Positions 46,541 to 55,584 of a stretch of DNA of 64,000 bases are shown one piece after another. The stretch lies in NCBI RefSeq assembly GCF_002797715.1, contig NZ_PGFF01000001.1:2007304-2071303 (forward strand). Direction: 5' to 3'. The notes beneath the pieces were generated by a model. It searched no databases. It worked only from the letters and a program-made list of their open reading frames with translations, and was not told the origin of the DNA. The stretch is from Diaminobutyricimonas aerilata. Its GTDB lineage: Bacteria; Actinomycetota; Actinomycetes; Actinomycetales; Microbacteriaceae. Each line of letters begins with the position of its first letter. Within the stretch, counting starts at the first letter, position 1. A program made the position numbers and the translations under genes.

Positions 46541-48034
46541 TTGACCGACCGCACCCTGACCGAACCTGCGACGGGAAGCGTCGCCGTGCCTCCCGGCACC
46601 GACGCGCCCGACCACTCCGCCCGCAACCGCCTCGTCATCTCGATCCTGCTCGTCTCGGCGTTCGTCGTGATCCTCAACGAGACGATCATGGGTGTCGCAC
46701 TGCCCGAGCTCATGGTCGACCTCCAGATCACGCCGTCCGTCGGCCAGTGGCTCACGACCGCGTTCATGCTCACCATGGCGGTCGTGATCCCGATCACAGG
46801 GTTCCTGCTGCAGCGCTTCGACACCCGTCCGATCTTCTTCGCGGCGATGGGGCTCTTCAGCCTCGGGACGCTGCTCTCGGCGGTCGCGCCCGGCTTCGGA
46901 GTGCTCGTCATCGGTCGTATCGTGCAGGCGAGCGGCACCGCGATCATGATGCCGCTGCTCATGACGACCGTCATGACGCTCGTTCCGCCGGCCGCACGCG
47001 GCAAGACGATGGGCAACATCTCGATCGTCATGTCGGTCGCGCCCGCCATCGGACCGACGATCTCCGGCGTCATCCTCAGCTTCCTGGACTGGCGGTGGAT
47101 GTTCATCATCGTGCTTCCGATCGCCATCGCGGCCCTGCTGCTCGGCGCCGCGCGCATCCAGAACGTGACGGAGCCGAAGAAGGTGCCGATCGACGTGACC
47201 TCGGTCGTCCTGTCGGCCTTCGCGTTCTCGGGACTCATCTACGGCCTCAGCAGCATCGCCGAGGCCTCTCAAGGGCATGAGATCGTGCCGGTCTGGGTGC
47301 CGCTCGTATTCGGCGCGCTCGCGCTGGCAGGGTTCATCTGGCGCCAGTTCGTGCTGCAGCGCGGCGATCGCGCGCTGCTCGACCTCCGCGTCTTCGGCAC
47401 CGGCAACTTCACCGTGACGATCCTCATGATGGCGGTCGCCATGGCGGCCATGTTCGGCACCCTCATCGTGCTGCCGATCTACCTGCAGACGGTGCTCGGT
47501 CTCGAGCCGCTCGCGACCGGCCTCCTGCTGCTGCCCGGCAGCCTGCTGATGGGTCTCATGGGACCGATCGTCGGCCGCATCTACGACAAGCGCGGCCCCG
47601 CCGTGCTCCTCGTGCCGGGAACCGCGATCGTCAGCGCCGTGCTGTGGGTCATGACCCTCCTCGGCAGCGCGACCCCGGTGCCGGTCGTGCTGCTCGTGCA
47701 CATCGGCCTCTCGTTCGGGCTCGCGCTCATGTTCACCCCGTTGTTCACGGCGGGCCTCGGATCGTTGCAGCCGCGGTTCTACTCGCACGGCTCGGCGGTC
47801 ATCGGCACCGCACAGCAGCTCGCCGGTGCGGCGGGGACCGCGCTGTTCATCACCGTGCTGTCCACGGTGACCGCGGGCACCATCGCGTCGGGCGGCACCG
47901 ATGCGCAAGCGGTCGAGGCGGGCGTACGCGCCGCGTTCCTCTCGGGCGCGGTGGTCTCGCTCCTCGCGATCGTCGCCGCGTTCTTCGTCCGCCGGCCGGC
48001 CGACTCCCCCGCCGGAGCGCCTGCGGCCCACTGA
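46541..48034 (+). CDS. MFS multidrug transporter, DHA2 (EmrB/QacA) family
   Basis: 497 residues. About 14 hydrophobic helices; motif A-like region FLLQRFDTRPIFFAAMG and motif C-like stretch APAIGPTISGVI are seen. It is likely a proton-driven exporter of hydrophobic drugs or dyes; the substrate is unknown. The TTG at 46541 is chosen because AGGAG lies 5 nt upstream; a longer frame to 46400 has no such site. A 17-bp terminator follows. Confidence 0.9.
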   Translation: MTDRTLTEPATGSVAVPPGTDAPDHSARNRLVISILLVSAFVVILNETIMGVALPELMVDLQITPSVGQWLTTAFMLTMAVVIPITGFLLQRFDTRPIFFAAMGLFSLGTLLSAVAPGFGVLVIGRIVQASGTAIMMPLLMTTVMTLVPPAARGKTMGNISIVMSVAPAIGPTISGVILSFLDWRWMFIIVLPIAIAALLLGAARIQNVTEPKKVPIDVTSVVLSAFAFSGLIYGLSSIAEASQGHEIVPVWVPLVFGALALAGFIWRQFVLQRGDRALLDLRVFGTGNFTVTILMMAVAMAAMFGTLIVLPIYLQTVLGLEPLATGLLLLPGSLLMGLMGPIVGRIYDKRGPAVLLVPGTAIVSAVLWVMTLLGSATPVPVVLLVHIGLSFGLALMFTPLFTAGLGSLQPRFYSHGSAVIGTAQQLAGAAGTALFITVLSTVTAGTIASGGTDAQAVEAGVRAAFLSGAVVSLLAIVAAFFVRRPADSPAGAPAAH

Positions 48035-48050
48035 GTCCCGCACAACGCAG

Positions 48051-48086
48051 AAAGGCGCGGATGCCCGCTCGGGCATCCGCGCCTTT
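48051..48086. terminator. bidirectional terminator between the MFS and hydrolase genes
   Basis: AAAGGCGCGGATGCCCG, loop CT, CGGGCATCCGCGCCTTT: a perfect 17-bp stem with A/T at its foot, usable from both strands. Confidence 0.85.
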
Positions 48087-48097
48087 CGCGCACGGAG

Positions 48098-48943
<846 letters not shown>

Positions 48944-48963
48944 TCACTCCTTGAGTCGAGGAC

Positions 48964-48979
48964 GAGAACGTGCGTTCTC
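48964..48979. promoter_or_regulatory. TetR operator, copy 1
   Basis: GAGAACGTGCGTTCTC, a 16-bp inverted repeat. It lies in the early transcribed region of the hydrolase gene. Confidence 0.7.
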
Positions 48980-48992
48980 TTCCGTTGAGCAC

Positions 48993-48999
48993 TACACTA
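48993..48999. promoter_or_regulatory. overlapping divergent -10 elements
   Basis: TACACTA reads TACACT on the plus strand (TetR gene) and TAGTGT on the minus strand (hydrolase gene). The two promoters thus share their -10 bases, with one operator on each side. Confidence 0.5.
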
Positions 49000-49015
49000 G
49001 AGAACGTTGGTTCTC
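49000..49015. promoter_or_regulatory. TetR operator, copy 2
   Basis: GAGAACGTTGGTTCTC, matching copy 1 in 14 of 16 positions, 36 bp away centre to centre. It covers the predicted start of the TetR transcript. Confidence 0.7.
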
Positions 49016-49035
49016 GGCGCAAGGGGCAGATCGTG

Positions 49036-49611
49036 ATGGATGAGCAGACGGCACGTGAACACGTGGTTGCCGCGGCGGATCGCTTGTTCTACACCCGCGG
49101 CATCCAGGCCGTGGGGATGGATGCGGTGCGCAGCGCGGCCGGGGTCTCGCTCAAACGGATGTACGCCCTCTTCCCTTCCAAGGACGACCTCGTGATCGCG
49201 GTGCTGCACCGTCGCACCGCACAGTGGAACGCCGGCATCGCGGCGACGGCCGCCGGCGCGTCGACCCCGCGGGAGAAGCTCCTGGCGATCTTCGACTTCC
49301 TCAGCGACTGGTTCCGCGAGGACGACTTCCGCGGTTGCGCGTTCATCAACTCCTACGGGGAGCTCGGCGCGACCTCGACCGCTGTGGCGGAGACCGCGCG
49401 AGCCCAGAAGGCCGCGTTCCAGCGTTACGTCGCCGAGCTCGTCCGCGACGCGGGTGCGCCCGAGCACCTGGCGCCCCAACTCGCATTGCTCGCCGAAGGC
49501 GCGCAGACCACCGCGGCCATCTCGGGCGACGCCGCCGCGGCCGGGCACGCGCGCGCCGCAGCCGAAACGCTCATCACCGTCGCGCTGGGCCGCGAGACGG
49601 TCGGCGTCTGA
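49036..49611 (+). CDS. TetR-family repressor
   Basis: 191 residues. The N-terminal HTH (about 8-55) has ADRLFYTRGIQAVGMDAVRS and VSLKRMYALFPSKDDL. The C-terminal ligand domain contains a FRGCAFINSYGEL stretch common in this subfamily. ATG at 49036 is used, with AAGGGG upstream. It almost certainly binds the two palindromes between itself and the hydrolase gene, controlling both. Confidence 0.93.
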   Translation: MDEQTAREHVVAAADRLFYTRGIQAVGMDAVRSAAGVSLKRMYALFPSKDDLVIAVLHRRTAQWNAGIAATAAGASTPREKLLAIFDFLSDWFREDDFRGCAFINSYGELGATSTAVAETARAQKAAFQRYVAELVRDAGAPEHLAPQLALLAEGAQTTAAISGDAAAAGHARAAAETLITVALGRETVGV

Positions 49612-49622
49612 CCCCTCGAGGC

Positions 49623-49907
49623 TCAGGCCGAGGCGACGGCGCGCGCCATCCGCTTCTCGAACCGCTCGCGACCCTTCTCGGCCTCGACCTCGCGGTTCTT
49701 CGGCGGTGCCGTGCTCACGAGGTCGTCGAGCAGGTGCTGGGTGACGTGGGCGATCTCGGCGACGGCGCGCTCGAACGCCTCGGCATTGGCCTTCGACGGC
49801 TTCGTCGACCCGCTGATCTTGCGCACGTACTGCAGGGCGGCGGCCTGCACCTCATCGCTCGTGGCGACGGGTTCGAAGTTGTGGAGGACGTGGATGTTGC
49901 GGCACAT
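49623..49907 (-). CDS. DUF2277-family protein
   Basis: 94 residues. MCRNIHVLHNFEPVATSDEVQ is the DUF2277 signature start, followed by helices with YVRKISG and ending in a charged segment. Function is unknown. The ATG lies 6 nt after TACCCT, so the mRNA is probably leaderless. It is convergent with the TetR gene. Confidence 0.88.
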   Translation of the reverse strand: MCRNIHVLHNFEPVATSDEVQAAALQYVRKISGSTKPSKANAEAFERAVAEIAHVTQHLLDDLVSTAPPKNREVEAEKGRERFEKRMARAVASA

Positions 49908-49913
49908 GCGACG

Positions 49914-49919
49914 AGGGTA
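49914..49919 (-). promoter_or_regulatory. putative -10 of a leaderless DUF2277 transcript
   Basis: TACCCT on the minus strand, then 6 nt, then ATG at 49907. Confidence 0.5.
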
Positions 49920-49969
49920 GGCCTCGACTCACCGCGGCACCAGAGGCTCGACGCCCGACTGCGCCGGTC

Positions 49970-51547
49970 TCAGTACCGCGGGCTGTACACCTCGAGTCCG
50001 AGCGGCACGAGGCGGATACGCGACACGTATCCGCGGCGCCGCCCACGGGGCGTCTCCGCCGCCTCGAGCTCCACCTCCCCGTCGTGGGCGAGTCCCGGGG
50101 GCTGGCCCTCGCGAGGTCGCACCTCGATGACCAGCTCGTCCGTCTCGAACGCGTCGACCGCCGACGGGCCGGGGGCGACGCCGATGCCGCGCAGCACGGT
50201 TGCGGCGCGACGGGCGAACACGAGCGACGCGACCGCACGGATGCGGGCACCGGCGTGGAGGATGCGCACGTCGAGCACACCGTCGTCGAGCCGGGCGCGC
50301 TGCAACGGCGTCACCGGCGCGGGGTGGTTGCGATTGACCCCGACGAAGACCGACCAGGCCCGAGCCCGCCGACCGCCGATCACGATCTCGACCGGCTCCG
50401 CCGTGCGCAGGGCCGCCACCGCGGCGATGAGCGACGCGATCCACTTGCCCCAGGTGCCCTGATACCGCTCGCGGAGGGCGACGAAGTCGGGGTAGATGCC
50501 GACCGAGGCCGCGTTCAGGACGGTCACGTCCGCCTCGTCGTCGATCCGGAGTTCGGCCACGTCGACGCGCAGGCCGTGCCCGGCCTGGAGCGCGTCGATG
50601 CCCGCGTCGATCGTCTCGACACCGGCCGACCGCACGAAGTGGTTGAAGGTGCCGCCGGGCAGCGCCAGCAGCGGCACCCCCATCTCGCGGGCGACGTGCG
50701 CTCCGACGTCGATCGATCCGTCGCCGCCGCACACCCCGAGCACCGTCGGCCGGGGTTCCGCAGCGAACAGATCGCGCGCGACCTGCTCGAGGGACTGCCC
50801 CTCTCCCACCGTGACGATCCGCGCTCGGGGAAGGCGCCGTTCGAGCACCGGCACGGGGTCAGGACGCCGGACGCTCGTCCCCGAGGAGGGGTTGACGACG
50901 ATGGCGACTTCCGCACCGTCGGGCGATGCGGGGAGGGTGACGGGCAGTCCGCCCTCCGGCTTCGCGGGCCGTCGCGGGGCGGGGACGAGTGCTTTCCCGG
51001 CTGCGGCGACGCCGACCCCGAGCGCTGACCCGCCGACGACATCCGAGAACCAGTGGGCGCCGACGTGGAGGCGCGAATAGATGACGCCGAGCGCGAGCGG
51101 TGCGACGACCGCGCCGGCCTTCGGCCACTCCACGGCGACACCGGTCGCGAAGGCGGCGGCGCTCGCCGAGTGCCCGGACGGGAACGACGCCGACGTGGGC
51201 TGCTGACGCAGCCGCCGCCCGAGCGGCACGTCTTTGAGGATCGGGCGATCGCCGCCGAAGAGCCGCTTGCCGATCAGGTTCGCGATGATGCTCGCCAGGG
51301 TCAGCGACGCGACGCCCCGCACCGCGGCGCGGGGACGACCGAGCACGACGAGCGCGCCCGCGAGCGCGAACCACAACCGACCGTGGTTCGCCGCTTCCGA
51401 GAGCCGCCGATAGCCGGTGTCGACGGCGCCGGGAGTGCGGCGTCGGTTGATGCGGCGGGCCACGGCCCCGTCGACGCGGCGGACCCACCTCGGCAGCACG
51501 CGCAGCCGTCGGAGGGCGATGATCGGGTTCAGCGGTGGTCGGGGCAC
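49970..51547 (-). CDS. PAP2 phosphatase fused to a diacylglycerol kinase domain
   Basis: 525 residues with two lipid enzymes in one chain. The N-terminal PAP2 domain (about 50-190, with hydrophobic helices) has the three motifs KRLFGGDRP, PSGHS and SRLHVGAHWFSD. The C-terminal half (about 210-520) is a DAGK/sphingosine-kinase-type catalytic domain with VNPSSG, GGDGSID and LPGGTFNH. The chain could both make and remove lipid phosphate, perhaps recycling undecaprenol or diacylglycerol. The GTG start at 51547 lies 7 nt after TAGCGT (leaderless). Confidence 0.92.
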   Translation of the reverse strand: MPRPPLNPIIALRRLRVLPRWVRRVDGAVARRINRRRTPGAVDTGYRRLSEAANHGRLWFALAGALVVLGRPRAAVRGVASLTLASIIANLIGKRLFGGDRPILKDVPLGRRLRQQPTSASFPSGHSASAAAFATGVAVEWPKAGAVVAPLALGVIYSRLHVGAHWFSDVVGGSALGVGVAAAGKALVPAPRRPAKPEGGLPVTLPASPDGAEVAIVVNPSSGTSVRRPDPVPVLERRLPRARIVTVGEGQSLEQVARDLFAAEPRPTVLGVCGGDGSIDVGAHVAREMGVPLLALPGGTFNHFVRSAGVETIDAGIDALQAGHGLRVDVAELRIDDEADVTVLNAASVGIYPDFVALRERYQGTWGKWIASLIAAVAALRTAEPVEIVIGGRRARAWSVFVGVNRNHPAPVTPLQRARLDDGVLDVRILHAGARIRAVASLVFARRAATVLRGIGVAPGPSAVDAFETDELVIEVRPREGQPPGLAHDGEVELEAAETPRGRRRGYVSRIRLVPLGLEVYSPRY

Positions 51548-51554
51548 GAGGCCG

Positions 51555-51560
51555 ACGCTA
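51555..51560 (-). promoter_or_regulatory. putative -10 of a leaderless PAP2-DAGK transcript
   Basis: TAGCGT on the minus strand, then 7 nt, then GTG at 51547. Confidence 0.45.
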
Positions 51561-51748
51561 TACCGCGCGCAGCGCCGGTGCAGCCGGTTCGCGGGTGGCT
51601 GTCACCGACGACGACCTCCGTGAACGGGGCGCGGCGCCGGGAGGGGCTCCCGTCGCGCTCCCAGCCTCGGCCGCGACCCTCGAAGGGAGAGGACGGCTGC
51701 GCGCTCGGCAGTCGTCGGCCGAGGGAGCACACGGACGGGAGGAACGTC

Positions 51749-52450
51749 TTGGACGGTTCGACCTGGGGGGACGCGCCGTCCGACGGGGCGCGGGGGCGGG
51801 TGGTCCTGCCCGATTCCAGCCCTCGCGGCGAGCCTCCCGGGCCGGGCGTCCTCGAGCTGCCCGCCTCGCACGGGCGTCGTCACCTCGTGTTCGTCCCTGC
51901 GCGGGCGACGCCCGGAACGGCTCTCCCTCTCGTCGTGCTGTTGCACGGATCGGGATCGGACCCGCAGTCGGTGCTCCGGCTCCTGCACGACGAGGCGGAG
52001 CGGCGCGGGATGCTCGTGCTGGCACCGAAGTCCATGGCCTACACCTGGGATGCGATCCTGGGCGGCGTCGGTCCGGACATCCGATCGATCCAGGAGGCTC
52101 TGGACTGGATGGCCGAGCGGTTCCGGCTCGATCGTGCGCGGATCATGCTCAGCGGCTTCTCCGATGGCGCGTCCTACGCCCTGACCGTCGGCCTCGTCAA
52201 CGGTGACGTGTTCTCGCGGATCGGCGCCTTCTCCCCCGGGTTCCTGCTGCCCGGACCGCGAACGGGTCGCCCGTCGATCTTCGTGTCGCACGGCCTCGCC
52301 GATCCGGTGCTGCCGATCGACCGCTGCAGCCGGGTGCTCGTACCCGGGCTGATCGCCGACGGGTACGAGGTCGACTTCCGCGAGTTCGCCGACGGTCATA
52401 CCGTGCCGCGGGAGATGGTCGCCGCGGCGCTCGATCCGCTCGCCGGCTGA
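51749..52450 (+). CDS. alpha/beta hydrolase / PHB-depolymerase-like esterase
   Basis: 233 residues. LVVLLHGSGSD near residue 60, the nucleophile elbow LSGFSDGASYAL near 133, HGLADPVLP near 179 and the terminal FADGHTVP with the catalytic His form a complete catalytic set, like carboxylesterase/phospholipase and LpqC-type polyesterases. No signal peptide is evident. The TTG at 51749 is chosen because GGGAGG lies 6 nt upstream; upstream frame sequence is not protein-like. Confidence 0.82.
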   Translation: MDGSTWGDAPSDGARGRVVLPDSSPRGEPPGPGVLELPASHGRRHLVFVPARATPGTALPLVVLLHGSGSDPQSVLRLLHDEAERRGMLVLAPKSMAYTWDAILGGVGPDIRSIQEALDWMAERFRLDRARIMLSGFSDGASYALTVGLVNGDVFSRIGAFSPGFLLPGPRTGRPSIFVSHGLADPVLPIDRCSRVLVPGLIADGYEVDFREFADGHTVPREMVAAALDPLAG

Positions 52451-52461
52451 GGCGGACGCAC

Positions 52462-52490
52462 GAAGGCCCCGGTCGTCGACCGGGGCCTTC
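52462..52490. terminator. bidirectional terminator between esterase and oxygenase genes
   Basis: GAAGGCCCCGGTCG, one T, CGACCGGGGCCTTC: a perfect 14-bp stem between convergent genes. The effective loop will be a few bases larger. Confidence 0.75.
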
Positions 52491-52507
52491 TCGGCTGCAG
52501 TGGAGGG

Positions 52508-53293
52508 TCAGGCCTCGCTCATGGCCGTCTGGTCGGCCTGGCCGCGGGCCGCGAGGGCGGCGGCGCGGGCGGCGATGCGGCGGGACTGCTCGGCCTGGCC
52601 GGCGTCGAGCACGTCCTGCGGCACCTCGACGTTCGGCACCTGGCTGGTGCCGTGGTACTTCTCGATGTAGGCGTCGAGCTCGGGGCCCGAGGTCCACGAG
52701 GTGATGAGGCAGTAGCGGGGCTCGCTGCCGTAGTGCGCGGCGGCGTGCCACAGACGCTGGGTGTCCACGATGAGCTGCGCACCGGCCGGGAGGGCGATGC
52801 GGTACTCGACGCTCGGGTCGGTGCGGTTCTCGCGCAGGACGAAGTAGCTGTCCTTGTCGTCGGTGAGGTTGAAGAACCCGCGCACGACCCAGCCGGTGCC
52901 GTCGGGGTTGAGGCGGTTGTTGTCGTCCTGGTGCAGGTTGTACAGCGCGTCCGCGTAGGTGTTCGGCTGCAGCTCGATCACGCGGCAGCGGCCGATGTTC
53001 GCACCCGGCTCCTGGGCGCGACGGGTCAGGTTCGGCGCCTTCTCGACCTGCGACGGGATGAACACGCCGTCCTTGTCGGTGCGCGGCGGCTTGTGGTTCC
53101 AGAACCCGTTGCACTCGATCTCGCCGAAAGCGCTCGCGAGCGGGGCGAAACGGGTGTCGCCGGAGGACTTCCAGTCGACGTATTCGATGTCGAGCCACTC
53201 CTTGGGGTCCGCCTCCTGGTCGTACTGATCCAGGACGACGAAGCCGGTCTCACGGAGAGCGTCGGACTTGATGTAACCCATGATGTGAATCAT
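52508..53293 (-). CDS. putative 2-oxoglutarate/Fe(II)-dependent oxygenase, function unknown
   Basis: 261 residues. I know no characterised member. A jelly-roll metal site is suggested by His121-x-Asp123 (NLHQDDNN), His183 (LWHAAAH) about 60 residues later, and Arg193 ten residues beyond it, the classical HxD...H...R spacing of the 2-oxoglutarate oxygenases. Other features are a Trp/Tyr-rich N-terminal half and an Ala-rich C-terminal tail. ATG at 53293 or 53281 may be used. An iron-box-like sequence lies 42 bp upstream. It stands alone. Confidence 0.65.
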   Translation of the reverse strand: MIHIMGYIKSDALRETGFVVLDQYDQEADPKEWLDIEYVDWKSSGDTRFAPLASAFGEIECNGFWNHKPPRTDKDGVFIPSQVEKAPNLTRRAQEPGANIGRCRVIELQPNTYADALYNLHQDDNNRLNPDGTGWVVRGFFNLTDDKDSYFVLRENRTDPSVEYRIALPAGAQLIVDTQRLWHAAAHYGSEPRYCLITSWTSGPELDAYIEKYHGTSQVPNVEVPQDVLDAGQAEQSRRIAARAAALAARGQADQTAMSEA

Positions 53294-53334
53294 GCCTTTC
53301 GTGGGGAGGGCCAGCGCGTTTTTACAGGCCCAGG

Positions 53335-53353
53335 TTAGGTAAGCCTATCCCGG
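53335..53353 (-). promoter_or_regulatory. candidate DtxR/IdeR iron box
   Basis: On the minus strand the 19-mer contains ATAGGCTTACCTAA, which agrees in 14 of 19 positions with the actinobacterial iron-box form TTAGGTTAGGCTCACCTAA (recalled, not searched). A second overlapping register, AGGTTAGG on the plus strand, also fits. It lies ahead of the oxygenase gene and would make it iron-repressed. Confidence 0.5.
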
Positions 53354-53567
53354 GCCCTCCGCGGCTTCCCGGTGAAGCGCGCGAAGATCGTCCGGGAGGA
53401 CGACCCCGAGGGTGAGCCGACGCCGGCTGCATAGACTGGATGCGCGGCAGCGGGCCGCCCGGGCAGGCGATGACGACGGCGGTGGGGGTTCCACTGCGCG
53501 CCCGGTGGACCGCGGGCGATCGGCTCGCGCGGTACCGAGAAACGACGTTCCGAGGACTGGACGAGTC

Positions 53568-55574
53568 ATGAGCACTGCCACGAACATCGACGCGACCGCG
53601 GTCAACACGATCGCCTGGCTCTCGGCCCCCGACACCAACATCGTGGTGCCCGTCTACCAGCGCCAGTACCGCTGGGACATCGGCGGATGCGAACAGCTGC
53701 TCGCCGACATCCGTGCGGTGGGCGACACGGATGACCGGCACATGCACTTCATCGGTTCGATCCTGTCGTCGGTGAGCAGCGACGGGGCGGACACCGAGCT
53801 CGTGCTCATCGACGGACAGCAGCGCACCACGACGCTCATGCTGCTCATCGCCGCACTGCACCACACCGTCCGGGCCGACGACCCGGAGCTCGCCGCCCAG
53901 CTCGAGCGGGTGCTCGTACGCGCCTCCGACCCGACCCGCACGAAGCTGCGACCGCACCGCGCGTGGGCCGACGTGTTCGAGAGCGTCGTGCTCGACCGCC
54001 GCCCCGCCGACGGCACCCTGCGCGACTCCCGGTTCGACGACAACTACGCCTTCTTCCGCAGTCAGATCAGCGCCGAGGAGGCTCCCCGCATCTGGCGCGG
54101 TCTGCAGAAGCTCGAGCACGTGGCGATCACGCTCGGCGCGGGGGCGAACGCCCAGCAGATCTTCGAGAGTCTCAACTCGACGGGCGAGCCCCTGCGCGAT
54201 CACGAACTCATCCACAACTACGTGCTCATGGGTCTCTCGCACGCCGAGCAGAGCGAGATCGAGGACGACTTCTGGCTGCCCATCGAGCGGAACACCGGCG
54301 AGTCGATCGCCGCCTTCTGGCGGCACTACCTGGTCATGACGACGGGCCGGGAGGTCGAGGTCGCCGGCGAGCGCGGCGTCTACGCCGCCTTCCGCCAGCG
54401 GTTCCCCCGGCTCGACCTCGACACGTTGCGCGCGCATGCGGCGGAATGGCGGGAGTATTCGGAGATCTACCGCACCCTGCTCGACCCGTCACGCGAATCC
54501 GACGCCGACGTCGCCCGCCAGCTCGGCTACCTCACGACCTTCGGCCGGGCGATGTACCCGCTCGTGATGCGGGCCTATCACGACCACGCCCACGGCGAGC
54601 TGGAGAAGGACGTGCTCATCCGCACCCTCGAGTACGTGCAGTCGCTGCTGTTGCGTCGCACCGTCGTGGGGCTCGGCAACGAACGCCTCGTCGCCCGGTT
54701 GTGCCGGGCGCGCGAACAGGGTCAGGGCGCGCTCGAGGCGGCGATCGGCCGCATCGCCCCGTCGGACGAGCGCGTGCGGGTCGCCCTCAAGTACAGCGAC
54801 CTGCCGCACGCGGCCTACGTGCTCGGGCGGCTCTCCGGGGTGGACGACACCGCCGAACTCGACATCGAGCACGTCTTTCCGCCCGCACCCGGCGACAACT
54901 GGAGCGGCGACGGCGAGCGGGAATGGGCGGACTACACGGAGGACGAGCAGAACTCCCACCGGGCGCTCGCTCAGACCCTCGGCAACCTCGCGCTGCTCGA
55001 GCAGCCGCTCGCCGAGCGGGTGCTCGACAAGTCGTTCCCCGACAAGCGGGCGGCGTACGACCGCAGCTCGATTCCGACGACCCGCGACCTCGCGCAGGAG
55101 CAGGCATGGGGCACGGCCGCCATCTCGGAGCGTTCCGCCCGGTTGAGCGCGGACTTCCTGCGCATCTGGACGCGCCCCGCCGTGACCGGGATCGACGACG
55201 ACGGACTCACCCCCATCCTCGATGCCACCCGGCGCCGGGGCTGGCCGCGCGGCTGGCAGCGCGAGTTCGAGTACGTCGAGTACCGCGGCGAGCACTGGGA
55301 GGTCTACGACGTCAAGTACCTCTTCAACCGCATCTTCAAGCGCCTCTGGGCGGACGGCCGCGAGCACGTCGTCGCCTTCAGCGCCCGTCGCGGAGGTCCG
55401 ATCTTCGATGCGCAAGCGTGGAACGGCCACTGGGACACGCTCGACGAGTCGACCTACATCTACATGGGCTGGGACTCGAACTACATGCTCTCCGCGGTGC
55501 AGGGGCTGCTCGAGGAAGCCGGCCTCGCCTCCGAGGTGTTCGTGAAGTACTCGTACACCGCCGCGCACATGTGA
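53568..55574 (+). CDS. DUF262/DUF1524 (GmrSD-like) protein with extra C-terminal domain
   Basis: 668 residues. The N-terminal DUF262 domain has PVYQRQYRW (28-36), IDGQQRTTTL (81-90) and the FESLNSTGEPLRDHELI segment (about 199-215). The DUF1524 HNH-like nuclease part has IEHVFPP (433-439) and LGNLALL (471-477). In GmrSD-type systems the two act as nucleotide-binding and nuclease modules against modified DNA. Residues 560-668 form a further Trp/Tyr-rich domain that I do not recognise. No restriction or methylase gene is adjacent. ATG at 53568 has a weak ribosome site. Confidence 0.85.
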   Translation: MSTATNIDATAVNTIAWLSAPDTNIVVPVYQRQYRWDIGGCEQLLADIRAVGDTDDRHMHFIGSILSSVSSDGADTELVLIDGQQRTTTLMLLIAALHHTVRADDPELAAQLERVLVRASDPTRTKLRPHRAWADVFESVVLDRRPADGTLRDSRFDDNYAFFRSQISAEEAPRIWRGLQKLEHVAITLGAGANAQQIFESLNSTGEPLRDHELIHNYVLMGLSHAEQSEIEDDFWLPIERNTGESIAAFWRHYLVMTTGREVEVAGERGVYAAFRQRFPRLDLDTLRAHAAEWREYSEIYRTLLDPSRESDADVARQLGYLTTFGRAMYPLVMRAYHDHAHGELEKDVLIRTLEYVQSLLLRRTVVGLGNERLVARLCRAREQGQGALEAAIGRIAPSDERVRVALKYSDLPHAAYVLGRLSGVDDTAELDIEHVFPPAPGDNWSGDGEREWADYTEDEQNSHRALAQTLGNLALLEQPLAERVLDKSFPDKRAAYDRSSIPTTRDLAQEQAWGTAAISERSARLSADFLRIWTRPAVTGIDDDGLTPILDATRRRGWPRGWQREFEYVEYRGEHWEVYDVKYLFNRIFKRLWADGREHVVAFSARRGGPIFDAQAWNGHWDTLDESTYIYMGWDSNYMLSAVQGLLEEAGLASEVFVKYSYTAAHM

Positions 55575-55584
55575 TTCGCGCCCC

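Noticed and set aside
45638-48076. An 812-codon minus-strand frame opposite the MFS transporter and S4 gene
   Set aside because: The product is a charged Arg/Asp/Glu/His-rich sequence without motifs. The plus-strand MFS gene has clear membrane helices and a good ribosome site.
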